Source: JACKAQ01 sp965227145 (GTDB taxonomy: Bacteria; Calditrichota; Calditrichia; RBG-13-44-9; J075). From it: a stretch of 64,000 bases of DNA. Below the pieces are notes generated by a model. That model ran no database searches and had not been told where the DNA came from. It saw only the letters and a list, made by a program, of their open reading frames with translations. Position 1 is the stretch's first letter. Each line of letters starts with the position of its first letter. Both the position numbers and the translations under genes were made by a program. This document shows, one piece after another, positions 34,827 through 44,294 of the stretch. The DNA lies in assembly GCA_965227145.1 (NCBI GenBank), contig OZ245730.1, positions 4,712,001 to 4,776,000 of the forward strand. Reading direction: 5' to 3'.

Positions 34827-36491
34827 TTGCTAACACCCATTTTTTTGGTAATTTCATTTGTGAAACGGAATCCGATAGCGACATATCGCAGCGTACTCAA
34901 TCGCTTTGTGCAGCTCTACAAACACGTGCTGGGGCTGATCATCGGTGCTTTTGTGGTATCTGTGCGCAATTTATCGCCGATCAAGCGAAAAGGGCTTCGT
35001 TCCGCCGGACGACGGGTGATGGCATTTTTTTTGAAATTCACGATCAAAAAAGAATTGCGCAGCCAACCGTTTGAAGTGCAACTGCGGCGACGGCTGGAGA
35101 TGTTGGGGCCAACGTATGTCAAACTCGGGCAAATAATGGCCATCCGGGAAGATATTTTGCCAAAAAACATTACCGGAGAACTGAAACAACTGCTGGATCA
35201 CCTGCCGGAAGTACCGTTTGAAAGCATTCGCGCAATCATCGAGCGCAGCCTCAATAACTCCCTGAAAAATCTGTTTTTATATGTCGATCCGCAGCCGATT
35301 GGCTCCGCATCCATCGGGCAAATTCACCACGCCACAACGCAGGATGGCATTCCGGTGGTGCTTAAGGTTATCAAACCCGGCATTCGCGAAACGATCATGT
35401 CCGACCTGAAATTGATGCAAATTTTGGGCACGTTTCTGGAATGGATAATTCCGCGGTTTCAGCCGAAAGTGATTATTGCGGAATTTTCGCGCTACACCGA
35501 ACGCGAGATCGATCTGATTTACGAAGCGGATCACGCGGAGCTGTTTGCCGCCAATTTTGCGAATTCCCCGGAAATTGTTTTCCCGAAAATTTACCGCCAA
35601 TTCAGCACCCGCGATGTGCTGTGCATGTCTTTCATGAATGGCATTAAACCGAATGATCCGGAAATTCTGTCGTTCAGCGCGGCGGATCAGCGCCAGATTA
35701 TTGATATTGGCACGTTTTCCATCATCAAAATGTTGTTCGAGGACGGCTTTTTTCACGCCGATTTGCACGCCGGGAATCTGATTATTTTGCCGGGACCAAA
35801 AATCGCGTTTATCGATTTGGGAATGGTTGGGCGGTTCGATGAAAAAGTGATGCGGATTATGCTGTATTATTTTTACGCGCTGGTCAATGGCGATGTGGAG
35901 CGCTCCGCCAAACATCTGCTGGCGATGGCAAAAGTGGGTCGCGGCGGCGATCCCGAGGGCTTCGAACGCTCCGTTACCGATCTGCTGCGGCGATTTTTGC
36001 TGCAGGCGCATCACGGCAATTTCAGCCTGGCGCAACTCATTCTTGAATCGCTGCGGCTGAGCAGTCGCTACCGGATTTTCTTCCCCGTCGAAATGACGCT
36101 GATGGTGAAAGCGCTGGTGACTTTTGAAGGTGTCGGGCAATTTTTATCGCCAAATCTGGATGTTCCGGCGTTATCCAGAAAACACATCCAACGTATTTAT
36201 AGTCAACACTTTAGCTTCGATAATTTATACAAACATTTTATGCGTGGCGCACCGGAATTGCTGGATTTTATGGTCCGGTTGCCCAAACTTGCTTCGGACA
36301 GTTCCCGCTCGCTGGAAGATTTTTTGAATGACGGCAACACCCAGGAAAATCCGCTCAGCGGCATAAAAAGCGCGCTCATTGCCGGCGCATGCGTGGTGGG
36401 AATGGTCATTTCTGTGGTTCAGGACGGGCATCCTGCACTCTCTGTTTCTTTGCTGATTGCCGCGATTTTGTTTTTCATTTTTGGAAAATGA
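34827..36491 (+). CDS. ABC1/UbiB-family atypical kinase
   Basis: 554-aa protein with the ABC1 (ADCK/UbiB) kinase-like fold: KxGQ motif in YVKLGQIMAIREDILP, an alanine/serine loop PIGSASIGQIHHA, lysine in VVLKVIKPG, HADLHAGNLI and metal-binding DLG in FIDLGMVGRFD. Two hydrophobic segments sit at the C-terminus (about 510-552), a common membrane anchor in UbiB. Bacterial UbiB supports isoprenoid quinone synthesis. Plant relatives sit on lipid droplets (plastoglobules). A start inside the N-terminal 15 residues is possible. It lies directly after the phasin operon on the same strand. Confidence 0.9.
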   Translation: MLTPIFLVISFVKRNPIATYRSVLNRFVQLYKHVLGLIIGAFVVSVRNLSPIKRKGLRSAGRRVMAFFLKFTIKKELRSQPFEVQLRRRLEMLGPTYVKLGQIMAIREDILPKNITGELKQLLDHLPEVPFESIRAIIERSLNNSLKNLFLYVDPQPIGSASIGQIHHATTQDGIPVVLKVIKPGIRETIMSDLKLMQILGTFLEWIIPRFQPKVIIAEFSRYTEREIDLIYEADHAELFAANFANSPEIVFPKIYRQFSTRDVLCMSFMNGIKPNDPEILSFSAADQRQIIDIGTFSIIKMLFEDGFFHADLHAGNLIILPGPKIAFIDLGMVGRFDEKVMRIMLYYFYALVNGDVERSAKHLLAMAKVGRGGDPEGFERSVTDLLRRFLLQAHHGNFSLAQLILESLRLSSRYRIFFPVEMTLMVKALVTFEGVGQFLSPNLDVPALSRKHIQRIYSQHFSFDNLYKHFMRGAPELLDFMVRLPKLASDSSRSLEDFLNDGNTQENPLSGIKSALIAGACVVGMVISVVQDGHPALSVSLLIAAILFFIFGK

Positions 36492-36590
36492 TTGTTATAA
36501 TACAGGCGATTCTGCCATGGCGGGCAGAAAAAATAGCGTAAAAACAGGAACTTGCCCAGGGGGAAGCCGGCGATTGCCGGCGAAGGCAAC

Positions 36591-37613
36591 ATGATTCGAA
36601 ACAAACGCGATTCATTTATCCAGATTGATGAAGACGATTTTGAAGAGCTTCATCAATATTATGATGCAAACCTTGTTGCCCGGAAGCGTTTTCCGGAAGT
36701 ATTTCAAAAACGCCCGATTGTGCTGTCCCACGGCATTGCCCGCCCGGATTATCTCGTCGATTCTGTTTTCCGCACCCTCAACCTCTCGCTATACGATTTC
36801 AGCCTCGTTTCCGACCGGTTTCATTATTTCCGGGGCATTGCCAGCTATTTGCGCAAACACGATTTTGAGGTTTACCACACCAGCGTCAGCTTCGCGGCAG
36901 ATGTGGAAACCCGCGCGGAAGATCTCAAAAAAGAAATCCTGAAAATAATTGAGAAAACCAAAACCGACAAAGTGCACGTGATTGCCCACAGCATGGGCGG
37001 GCTCGATGCCCGGCACATGATTGTAAATCACGATATGTCGGACAACATTTCCTCGCTGACCACCATCGGGACACCGCATTGGGGCACCAGCGTTGCCGAT
37101 GTGGCCATCCAATACGGCATGGACAAAGTGATCGGCGTGCTCAAAACCATCATGAATTTTGACGGTATTCGCAGTTGCGCAACGGAATCCTGCGCAGCGT
37201 TTAACCGCGAAGTTGAGGCGTTCGAGGCAAAAAACCCGATATTTTACCAGACGTACAGCAGCCATCAGGAATTCAACCAAACTTTTTTGCCGTTTCAGAT
37301 CGCCTGGAAAATACTGGAAAAACATGAGGGTGAAAACGACGGATTGGTTTCGCTGAAATCGCAGCGCTGGACAAAAATGTTATCCGCGGAAGATGGCTAC
37401 CGGAAAGAAGTGCCGCAGCATTCCTTCCCCATTCGCGCGGATCACATGGACCAAATGGGCTGGTGGAACCTCAACGAAATTCACAAAGCAGGTTGGTGGA
37501 ATATGCGTGCACTCAGCGAAAAACAGAAGCACGAAGAATTGATAAAAAGTGTTTATCTAAAAATTGCCAGAGAAGTTTGCGGCCTGATCGTCTCGGAAAA
37601 CAAAAGGCGATAA
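36591..37613 (+). CDS. Lipase-like alpha/beta hydrolase
   Basis: 340-aa hydrolase resembling triacylglycerol lipases (LipA/EstA class): RPIVLSHGIARPDYL as the oxyanion strand, VHVIAHSMGGLDARHMI with nucleophile Ser in AHSMGG, followed by TTIGTPHWGTSVAD, an acidic residue in ENDGLVSLKSQRW and His in PIRADHMDQMGW. No signal peptide, so it is probably cytoplasmic. The lipid or polyester substrate is unknown. ATG 36591 is preferred, with AAGG 7 bases upstream. A hairpin of GCCGGC repeats (36566-36581) stands just before the ribosome site. Confidence 0.82.
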   Translation: MIRNKRDSFIQIDEDDFEELHQYYDANLVARKRFPEVFQKRPIVLSHGIARPDYLVDSVFRTLNLSLYDFSLVSDRFHYFRGIASYLRKHDFEVYHTSVSFAADVETRAEDLKKEILKIIEKTKTDKVHVIAHSMGGLDARHMIVNHDMSDNISSLTTIGTPHWGTSVADVAIQYGMDKVIGVLKTIMNFDGIRSCATESCAAFNREVEAFEAKNPIFYQTYSSHQEFNQTFLPFQIAWKILEKHEGENDGLVSLKSQRWTKMLSAEDGYRKEVPQHSFPIRADHMDQMGWWNLNEIHKAGWWNMRALSEKQKHEELIKSVYLKIAREVCGLIVSENKRR

Positions 37614-37618
37614 CTATC

Positions 37619-37996
37619 ATGAATTATTACTGGTTAGCAGCATCGTTTTTTACAATTTTATTGGGCATCGGTCATTCGTGGATGGGCGAACGGCATTTTT
37701 TGCCGCGATTGTTCAAACACGAATATCCGGAAAATCTGGAAATTGACGAACACGTCAATCGCTCCACCCGAACGGCGTGGCACCTCACAACGCTGGGCTG
37801 GCTGAATATGGCAGCCATTTTGCTGATCGTCGCGATGCATCCGGATGACCCGATTGCCATTTTGGTAATGCGCGTGACCGGCGCGTTTTGCCTCGTCAGC
37901 GGCATTTATTCGCTGGCGGGGTCGCGCGGGCGGCATTTGCTGGGATTGATTTTTTTGCTGATTGCGCTGCTCATTTTGCTCGGCGATTTATTTTGA
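37619..37996 (+). CDS. Small integral membrane protein, unknown function
   Basis: 125-aa protein with four hydrophobic segments (WLAASFFTILLGIGHSWMG, AWHLTTLGWLNMAAILLIVAM, AILVMRVTGAFCLVSGIYSL and HLLGLIFLLIALLILLGDLF). Conserved-looking features are HSWMGER and TAWHLTTLGW. It begins 5 bases after the lipase-like gene, so it is probably co-transcribed. No family can be named with confidence. Confidence 0.75.
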   Translation: MNYYWLAASFFTILLGIGHSWMGERHFLPRLFKHEYPENLEIDEHVNRSTRTAWHLTTLGWLNMAAILLIVAMHPDDPIAILVMRVTGAFCLVSGIYSLAGSRGRHLLGLIFLLIALLILLGDLF

Positions 37997-38068
37997 TCGG
38001 AAACCCGACGAAACATAACCGGAACGCCGTTTCGCGTTTCACGCCATTTTTATAATTTCCTGAAAAAT

Positions 38069-40345
38069 ATGAATTTAGAACAACTCATTCTTTATCTGCG
38101 CGAGCAGAGCGATTTTATGCAGCACGTGACCCATTGGGAAACCGTGCCGGAAAAAGCCGCCCAATTTGCCGATTTCCCCGATTCGATTGACTTGCGATTG
38201 CGCGATGCGCTGGCGCAAAAAGGGATTCGCCAACTGTATTCGCATCAGGCGGAAACGTTTTCGCACATTCAAAACGGGAAAAATGTGGTGCTGGTAACAC
38301 CGACGGCATCCGGCAAAACGCTCAGCTATAATTTGCCGGTGATCAACCATATTTTGCAAGACCCGGATGCGCGGGCGCTCTATTTTTTCCCGACGAAAGC
38401 GCTGGCGCAGGATCAGTATCACGAACTGCACGAGTTGGTGACAATTGCCGGCGCGGACATCAAAACCTACACATTTGACGGCGATACGCCGGTTTCCGCA
38501 CGGCAGGCCATCCGCCGCTCCGGGCATGTGGTGATGACCAATCCGGACATGCTGCATCAGGGAATTTTGCCGCATCACACCATCTGGCTGAAGCTGTTTG
38601 AGAATTTGAAATATGTGGTGATCGACGAAATCCACTACTATCGCGGGGTTTTCGGCAGCCATTTGGCAAATGTGATTCGCCGGCTGAAGCGCATCGCGCG
38701 GTTTTACGGCAGCGATCCACAGTTTATTTGCTGCTCGGCAACCATTGCCAATCCGCTGGAATTTGTCCAAAAAGTGATCGGCGAACCGGTGGAATTGGTT
38801 GATCAAAACGGCGCGCCGCGCGGCAGCAAACACTTTGTTTTTTACAACCCGCCGCTGGTGAATCCGGAGTTGGGCATTCGCCGCTCGGTGCTGAAAGAGG
38901 TGAACCGCATCTCCCGATTGATGATGGAAACCCGCGTTCAATCGATCGTTTTTGCGCGCAGCCGAATGCGCGTTGAGGTGCTCACTCATTATTTAAAAGA
39001 GCAGGCGCGCAGCCTGAAAATTCCCGAGAAAAAAGTGCGCGGTTATCGCGGCGGATATCTGCCGCTGGAGCGCCGCGAAATTGAGCGCGGTTTGCGCGAC
39101 GGCAGCATTCTTAGCGTTATCAGCACCAACGCGCTGGAACTGGGCATCGATATCGGGCAGTTGGATGTGGCAATTATGGCCGGTTATCCCGGAACGATTG
39201 CATCGACGTGGCAGCAATCCGGGCGGGCGGGACGCCGCAGCAGCACATCGCTGGCGATTATGGTTGCCAGCAGCTCGCCGATCGATCAATTCATTATTAG
39301 CCACCCGGAATATTTTTTCCGGAAATCGCCGGAAAACGGGATTGTCGATCCCGACAATTTGCTGATTTTGATGAGCCATCTCAAATGCGCCGCGTTCGAA
39401 ATCCCCTTTCTCGAAGATGAAACCTTCAGCGATGTGGCGACGCGGGAAATTCTGGATTATCTGACCGATCAGCGGGTGCTGCACCATTCCGCCGAAAAAT
39501 ATCACTGGAGCAGCGAAGTGTATCCGGCGGAGGAAGTGAGTTTGCGCAGCGCCTCGCCGGACAATGTCGTAATTATCGACACCACCAACGGTGAAAACGT
39601 GATCGGCGAAACCGACCTGTTCAGCGCGCACATGCTGGTGCACACCGAGGCAATTTACATGCATGGCAGCATTCAGTTTCATGTGGACAAACTGGATCTG
39701 GCGCGCAAAAAAGCGTATGTGCGGCAAGTTTCGGTGGATTATTTTACGGATGCGATCACCAAATCGGACATCAAAGTGCTGGCAGTTGATGAGGAAAAAC
39801 CGGCGGGAAAAGCGCTGCTGCGCTACGGCGAAATTAAGGTGAACACCATTACCACCGGTTACAAAAAAATCAAGCTGTTTACGCATGAAAACATCGGTTC
39901 CGGTCGGGTGTATCAACCGGAAATTGAGCTGCACACCGCCGCTGCGTGGCTGGAATTGCCGGAGGCATTGGCTGCCGAAATGCAGCTCTCCGCCAGCGAT
40001 TTGAGCAGCGCGCTGCAGGCGATTGCCAACGTGTTGCACAATATCGCGCCGGTATATTTGATGTGCGATCCGTCCGATATCCGGGCATTCCCGATGATAA
40101 AATCGCCATTTTCGCAACTGCCCGCGCTGTATTTGTATGATACGTATCCGGGCGGGATCGGGCTGAGTTTCAAATTATTTAACAATCCGCAGCCGGTTGT
40201 GGTGGCATGTTTGGAACTGGTGCAGCGTTGCGGTTGTAAATCCGGTTGCCCGTCCTGCGTTGGCCCTGCGCTGGAAGTTGGGGAAAATGCCAAAGCTCAC
40301 GCCACGGAATTGTTGCAATTTCTGATCCGTCAATTCGCCATTTAG
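38069..40345 (+). CDS. DEAD/DEAH-box helicase with DUF1998 domain (MrfA/Hrq1-like)
   Basis: 758-aa SF2 helicase: Q-like motif YSHQAETF, Walker A TPTASGKT, PTKALAQDQ, Walker B VIDEIHYY, motif III CSATIANP, and in RecA2 STNALELGIDIGQLDVAI and QQSGRAGRRSS. The C-terminal DUF1998 region carries a four-cysteine cluster in RCGCKSGCPSC, the metal-binding signature of MrfA and Hrq1. Bacillus MrfA takes part in mitomycin C lesion repair, and an interstrand-crosslink role is plausible here (inference). No helicase neighbours suggest another pathway. Start ATG 38069. Confidence 0.93.
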   Translation: MNLEQLILYLREQSDFMQHVTHWETVPEKAAQFADFPDSIDLRLRDALAQKGIRQLYSHQAETFSHIQNGKNVVLVTPTASGKTLSYNLPVINHILQDPDARALYFFPTKALAQDQYHELHELVTIAGADIKTYTFDGDTPVSARQAIRRSGHVVMTNPDMLHQGILPHHTIWLKLFENLKYVVIDEIHYYRGVFGSHLANVIRRLKRIARFYGSDPQFICCSATIANPLEFVQKVIGEPVELVDQNGAPRGSKHFVFYNPPLVNPELGIRRSVLKEVNRISRLMMETRVQSIVFARSRMRVEVLTHYLKEQARSLKIPEKKVRGYRGGYLPLERREIERGLRDGSILSVISTNALELGIDIGQLDVAIMAGYPGTIASTWQQSGRAGRRSSTSLAIMVASSSPIDQFIISHPEYFFRKSPENGIVDPDNLLILMSHLKCAAFEIPFLEDETFSDVATREILDYLTDQRVLHHSAEKYHWSSEVYPAEEVSLRSASPDNVVIIDTTNGENVIGETDLFSAHMLVHTEAIYMHGSIQFHVDKLDLARKKAYVRQVSVDYFTDAITKSDIKVLAVDEEKPAGKALLRYGEIKVNTITTGYKKIKLFTHENIGSGRVYQPEIELHTAAAWLELPEALAAEMQLSASDLSSALQAIANVLHNIAPVYLMCDPSDIRAFPMIKSPFSQLPALYLYDTYPGGIGLSFKLFNNPQPVVVACLELVQRCGCKSGCPSCVGPALEVGENAKAHATELLQFLIRQFAI

Positions 40346-40442
40346 ATCGATTAAAAACAGCTGGTTAGTTTATTCTTTTTTCCGCCAGAGCGCCTCTTTT
40401 ATCCTCAAAAATAATTCATCAAATAATTTCCAAAACTTTTGC

Positions 40443-40469
40443 TAAAGTGAACAATTCCGCCGCCGAAGA
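40443..40469 (+). promoter_or_regulatory. Sigma-28 type promoter upstream of flgN
   Basis: TAAA (40443-40446), a 15-base spacer and GCCGAAGA (40462-40469) match the flagellar sigma-28 (FliA) pattern TAAA-N15-GCCGATAA. The same spacing recurs before the flagellin genes. It would drive the flgN-flgK-flgL cluster. Confidence 0.72.
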
Positions 40470-40520
40470 TGAATCTTGTCAAGGAATCATGGACGAAGTT
40501 TTTTTGGGAAGGAGCCCATT

Positions 40521-41006
40521 ATGCCACAACTACACGGTTTATTGCACCTGTTGGAACAACGGGTACAGCTTCAAGAAGATTTAAAATCATCTCTATCCAA
40601 ACAGCAATCGCTTCTGGTAAACAACCAAATGACTGAAATTAATGAGGTTGTCGGGGAGCAATTGGCTATTCTGGAAACCATCCAGGAATACGAAAACGCC
40701 TGGCAACAACTTCTCCTCAGCAAATTTTCGCCGGAGGAAATGGCAATGCGCCCACTTCCGGTAACCGAACGATTCAGTCTTTCGGAAACAGAATCCATGC
40801 AGGCAAAACGGCTTCAGGATCAGTTAAAAACGATCTTGAAAGATGTCGCCGAGTTGCGCGAAACCAACCGATTGCTGATGAACCGCTCGTTGAGCTTCAT
40901 CCGCGGATTGTTCCGCAGCATCGTTGATACTGCCGATAGTGGCGCGGTTTATCGCAAAGATCAAAAATCGAAAGCCGCGAACGTTTTAATCGACCGGACA
41001 CTGTAA
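40521..41006 (+). CDS. flgN: Flagellar export chaperone FlgN
   Basis: 161-aa, nearly all-helical protein: LLHLLEQRVQLQEDLKSSLSKQQ, then LAILETIQEYENAWQQLL and LRETNRLLMNRSLSFIRGL. That is the typical FlgN layout (long coiled helices, no other domain). FlgN protects and delivers the hook-filament junction proteins FlgK and FlgL, whose genes follow directly. AAGGAG 8 bases before ATG 40521 fixes the start, 52 bases downstream of a sigma-28 type promoter. Confidence 0.82.
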   Translation: MPQLHGLLHLLEQRVQLQEDLKSSLSKQQSLLVNNQMTEINEVVGEQLAILETIQEYENAWQQLLLSKFSPEEMAMRPLPVTERFSLSETESMQAKRLQDQLKTILKDVAELRETNRLLMNRSLSFIRGLFRSIVDTADSGAVYRKDQKSKAANVLIDRTL

Positions 41007-41021
41007 AGAGAGGAGAAGCCA

Positions 41022-42407
41022 ATGCCAAGCATATTTAACAGTTTGAATACAGCCAGCCGCGCGGTTTCTGCCAATCGTCTGGGCATCGATGTTTCGAGCC
41101 ACAATATTGCCAATGTGAACACACCGGGATATTCCCGCCAGCGGGTTAATATTACCACATCGCATCCGATGGATACGATTTATGGTGCCCTTGGCACGGG
41201 TGTGGATATCGGCGGCGTTAACCGCATTCGCAACTCGTTGCTGGATGTGCAGTTCCGCAATACAAACCACAATTATGGCAGAAGCTCTGTAATGGAGCAG
41301 ATGTTTTACCAAGTTGAAACCATTATTCAGGAACCTTCGGATAACAGCATCGGCAGTTTGATGGACGATTTTTTTAACGCCTTCAGCGAACTTGGCGGCA
41401 GTCCCGAGGACATGAATTTGCGGAATGTTCTGATTCAGAAAACCGGAAATTTATCGCAGGCGTTCCAAACCAAAAGCGGTCGTTTGCGGGAAATTCAAGG
41501 CTCTCTTCGCAGAGATGCGGAATCTTCCATCCGGCAAGTGAACCAGATTTCCCGGCAGATTTCGGAATTGAACCGGCAAATCGCAGTTTCTGAAAACCAG
41601 TTCAGCACAGCAAACGACTTGCGGGACCAGCGCGATAATTTGCTGGATCAGCTTTCGGAGTTTGTGCAAATCCAATCGATGGAAGATAGCAACGGGCAAA
41701 TTACCGTAACCATGAACGGACAAATGCTGGTATCCCAAACCCAGTTTCGGGAATTGGGCATTGAAAGCGAAGGGAACGGCACCAAATTATCGGTGTATGT
41801 GAAAGGCTCGCAAAACCAGCGTCTGGATGTGCAAACCGGTAAATTGAGCGGCATAATTGAAATGCACAATAGTGAGATTGCCAGCGTTTTGGACCGGTTG
41901 GATACGTTGGCAAAATCGTTTATTGATGAAGTAAACCAGATCCACCGTGCCGGTAAAGGACTACCGACAGGATCACCGCCGGTTGCCAATACCGGGCTAA
42001 ATTTTTTCACCGGCTCCGATGCATCGACCATCGAAATTTCATCGACGATTCGAAATAACACGGCGAATATTGCGGCATCCAACGATGGCAGCGTGGGCAA
42101 TGGCGAAGCCGCATTTGCAATTTCCAACTTGCGTAACCAGCGATTGCTCAACGCCCGCTCGGAAACTTTTTCGGATTATTACAACTTTACAGTGACCGAT
42201 CTGGGCACAGGTGTGCAATTGGCCGGCACGGATCGCCAAAATCAGGAATTGCTGCGCGACCAGATAACCAATCAGCGCGAATCGGAATCCGGTGTTTCGC
42301 TGGATGAGGAGATGACCAACCTCATTAAATATCAACGATCGCTGGAAGCAGCGGCGCGGGTTATCGGCATCGTTGACGATATTTTGGAAACAGTGATCAA
42401 TCTGTAG
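41022..42407 (+). CDS. flgK: Flagellar hook-associated protein 1 FlgK
   Basis: 461-aa junction protein. Its N-terminus IFNSLNTASRAVSANRLGIDVSSHNIANVNTPGYSRQRV is the FlgK/rod-hook signature (split here only by description), and SGVSLDEEMTNLIKYQRSLEAAARVI is the conserved C-terminus. D0/D1 helices at both ends assemble at the hook tip, and the shorter middle makes it compact for the family. It starts 15 bases after flgN and is followed after 83 bases by flgL. Confidence 0.95.
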   Translation: MPSIFNSLNTASRAVSANRLGIDVSSHNIANVNTPGYSRQRVNITTSHPMDTIYGALGTGVDIGGVNRIRNSLLDVQFRNTNHNYGRSSVMEQMFYQVETIIQEPSDNSIGSLMDDFFNAFSELGGSPEDMNLRNVLIQKTGNLSQAFQTKSGRLREIQGSLRRDAESSIRQVNQISRQISELNRQIAVSENQFSTANDLRDQRDNLLDQLSEFVQIQSMEDSNGQITVTMNGQMLVSQTQFRELGIESEGNGTKLSVYVKGSQNQRLDVQTGKLSGIIEMHNSEIASVLDRLDTLAKSFIDEVNQIHRAGKGLPTGSPPVANTGLNFFTGSDASTIEISSTIRNNTANIAASNDGSVGNGEAAFAISNLRNQRLLNARSETFSDYYNFTVTDLGTGVQLAGTDRQNQELLRDQITNQRESESGVSLDEEMTNLIKYQRSLEAAARVIGIVDDILETVINL

Positions 42408-42490
42408 CTGTAAAATAATATCAGGGAAGAAAACGGCGCGGAAATAATCCCCGCCGATCAAAATACTGGATAAAGTCAAGGAAGACTGAC

Positions 42491-43381
42491 ATGAGAATTA
42501 CCCAGGATTATAGCATCCAAAGCCTGCTCAGCCAGGTGAACAGCACCCGTGAGCGTATCAGTACACTCCAACGCAATCTTTCCACCGGGAAAAGACTCAA
42601 TCAAATATCTGACGATCCGTCCGGTGTGGAAACCGCCATGCGATATCGCTCTTTATTAAAATACAACGAGCAATATCAGAAAAATATAAAAGACTCCAGC
42701 GAATTTTTGACATTTACCTCAAATGCCCTCCAAAATAGTTCTGATATTATCGCAACGATAAAGGAACTGACCATTCAAGGGATTGATAGCTCCAGCAACG
42801 ATGAGTTTGACGCCGTTGCTGAACAGCTAAACGAGCTTGTTGAGGAATTTGTTGAAACGGCGAATACCCGTTTCAAAGGGCGTTTTATTTTTGGCGGCTC
42901 CAATGTGAGCACAACACCATTTACACTTGCGCCCGATTTTAGCAGTGTGTCAGTTAATCCCGAGGGTGTCAACGGCGAATTAAAAGCCGAATTAGGTCAG
43001 GGAAATATCGACCGCTACAACATCACCGGGCAGGAAGCCTACCTCGAGTCGATTGACGTATTTCAAACAATCTTAGATGTGCGAACAGCATTCATGAATC
43101 ACGATGCTGCAGCGTTGGATACTTTAATTCCGGATATGGATAACGCATTGGATCAGGTGCTTTCCGCGAATACAAAAGCCGGCGCACGCATCAATCGCTT
43201 TGAATTGCTGGAAACCCAGTATCAGGGCGAAGATATCCGGTTGAAGGAATTTCTCTCTGGCGTACAAGATACCAACGAACCGGAAGCGATTGTGAATTTG
43301 CAAATTGAACAGACGGCGCTTCAGACCGCATTGCAAACGTTGGCACAAACAGTCAATATCTCAATTATCGATTTCATTTGA
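42491..43381 (+). CDS. flgL: Flagellar hook-associated protein 3 FlgL
   Basis: 296-aa junction protein between FlgK and the filament. Flagellin-like ends are visible: STRERISTLQRNLSTGKRLNQISDDPSGVETAMRYR at the N-terminus (in two adjoining helices) and EAIVNLQIEQTALQTALQTLAQTVNISIIDFI at the C-terminus. Length is standard. ATG 42491 has AAGGAAG about 8 bases upstream. Co-transcribed with flgN and flgK. Confidence 0.94.
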   Translation: MRITQDYSIQSLLSQVNSTRERISTLQRNLSTGKRLNQISDDPSGVETAMRYRSLLKYNEQYQKNIKDSSEFLTFTSNALQNSSDIIATIKELTIQGIDSSSNDEFDAVAEQLNELVEEFVETANTRFKGRFIFGGSNVSTTPFTLAPDFSSVSVNPEGVNGELKAELGQGNIDRYNITGQEAYLESIDVFQTILDVRTAFMNHDAAALDTLIPDMDNALDQVLSANTKAGARINRFELLETQYQGEDIRLKEFLSGVQDTNEPEAIVNLQIEQTALQTALQTLAQTVNISIIDFI

Positions 43382-43561
43382 TAGATGTGTTGGGAAATTC
43401 GTTACAAAGTGTTGAATGCACAAACATTTTTTAACCGCTCCATGCACTTTGTGATTTAGGATAAAATTTTTTATGTTAAATATAAACAAGCACTTAGAAC
43501 ACAAACATCAGATATGGCACGGGTGTTGCTTCTGTATGGGCGTAATCAAGTGGAGATCTGA

Positions 43562-43978
43562 ATGAAAATTGTAACAAGGCAATTCGGTGAAATCGAATTT
43601 TCGGAAGATATGCTAATACATTTTCCCAAAGGTATGATTGGATTTGAACGCTGCCGCCGTTTTTTGATCGTCAACGACGAAGATTATGAACCATTTCGCT
43701 GGCTGATAGCCGTTGATGAAGAAGAAATTGGCTTTCCCGTACTGAATCCGTTTTTAGTAACAAAAAATTTCGACAAGGAATTACCTCACCGGTTGGTGAA
43801 ACGGCTGTTGAATAAAGAACAGACGCTGGATCTCTTTTGCGTTGTAACGCTGAATGGCGAAGGTGGAAAAGTGACCATCAACCTGAAGAGTCCCATCGTC
43901 ATCGATTATGACGAAAAACGCGGCGAACAGATGATATTGGCATCAGACGATGTGCCAGTCGCACATCCGATTTCCTGA
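43562..43978 (+). CDS. fliW: Flagellar assembly factor FliW
   Basis: 138-aa FliW: GEIEFSEDMLIHFPKGMIGFE near the start, RFLIVNDEDYEPFRWL, and FCVVTLNGEGGKVTINLKSPIVID toward the end are the family blocks. In Bacillus, FliW binds free flagellin and, when released, sequesters CsrA, so flagellin translation follows export. Here fliW is followed after 63 bases by csrA, the same pairing. A 180-base gap separates it from flgL, and no clear sigma-28 box was found there. Confidence 0.93.
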   Translation: MKIVTRQFGEIEFSEDMLIHFPKGMIGFERCRRFLIVNDEDYEPFRWLIAVDEEEIGFPVLNPFLVTKNFDKELPHRLVKRLLNKEQTLDLFCVVTLNGEGGKVTINLKSPIVIDYDEKRGEQMILASDDVPVAHPIS

Positions 43979-44041
43979 GAAAATTTGAGACCGGTGAGCA
44001 AGGATGTCTCACCATAACATAAAACCAAGGAAGGTACAGTT

Positions 44042-44281
44042 ATGTTAGTGTTAACACGGAAGTTAGGTCAAAACATTCTGATTGGAGAGGAAGTTTCGAT
44101 CAAAATTATCAAAATCGAGAGCAACAAAGTGCAATTAGGTATTTGCGCGCCATCAGATGTTGTTGTCTATCGGCAAGAACTCGTAGATAAAATCAAACGG
44201 TTCAACCGCAACGCCACACGCACAGATCACACTCGGTTGAAAAATGTTGCAAAGGTATTCAAGCAAATCGTTAAATTTTAG
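44042..44281 (+). CDS. csrA: Translational regulator CsrA
   Basis: 79-aa CsrA: MLVLTRKLGQNILIGEEVSIKII, VQLGICAPSDVVVYRQEL. The RNA-contact strand (LTRKLGQ) and the second contact strand (VVVYR) are intact. The C-terminal helix is about 15-20 residues longer than in E. coli CsrA, and the extra tail is basic (FNRNATRTDHTRLKNVAKVFKQ); FliW-responsive CsrA proteins commonly have such an extension. CsrA binds GGA in hairpin loops, and such sites occur in the three flagellin leaders downstream. Confidence 0.95.
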   Translation: MLVLTRKLGQNILIGEEVSIKIIKIESNKVQLGICAPSDVVVYRQELVDKIKRFNRNATRTDHTRLKNVAKVFKQIVKF

Positions 44282-44294
44282 GACAGGGCAGGGT

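Noticed and set aside
36552..36590. Upstream TTG start for the lipase-like gene
   Set aside because: It would add 13 residues encoded by a GCCGGC hairpin, and the ATG at 36591 has its own AAGG site.
38993..40117. 374-codon minus-strand open frame
   Set aside because: Shadow of the MrfA-type helicase gene, which has every SF2 motif in the opposite frame.
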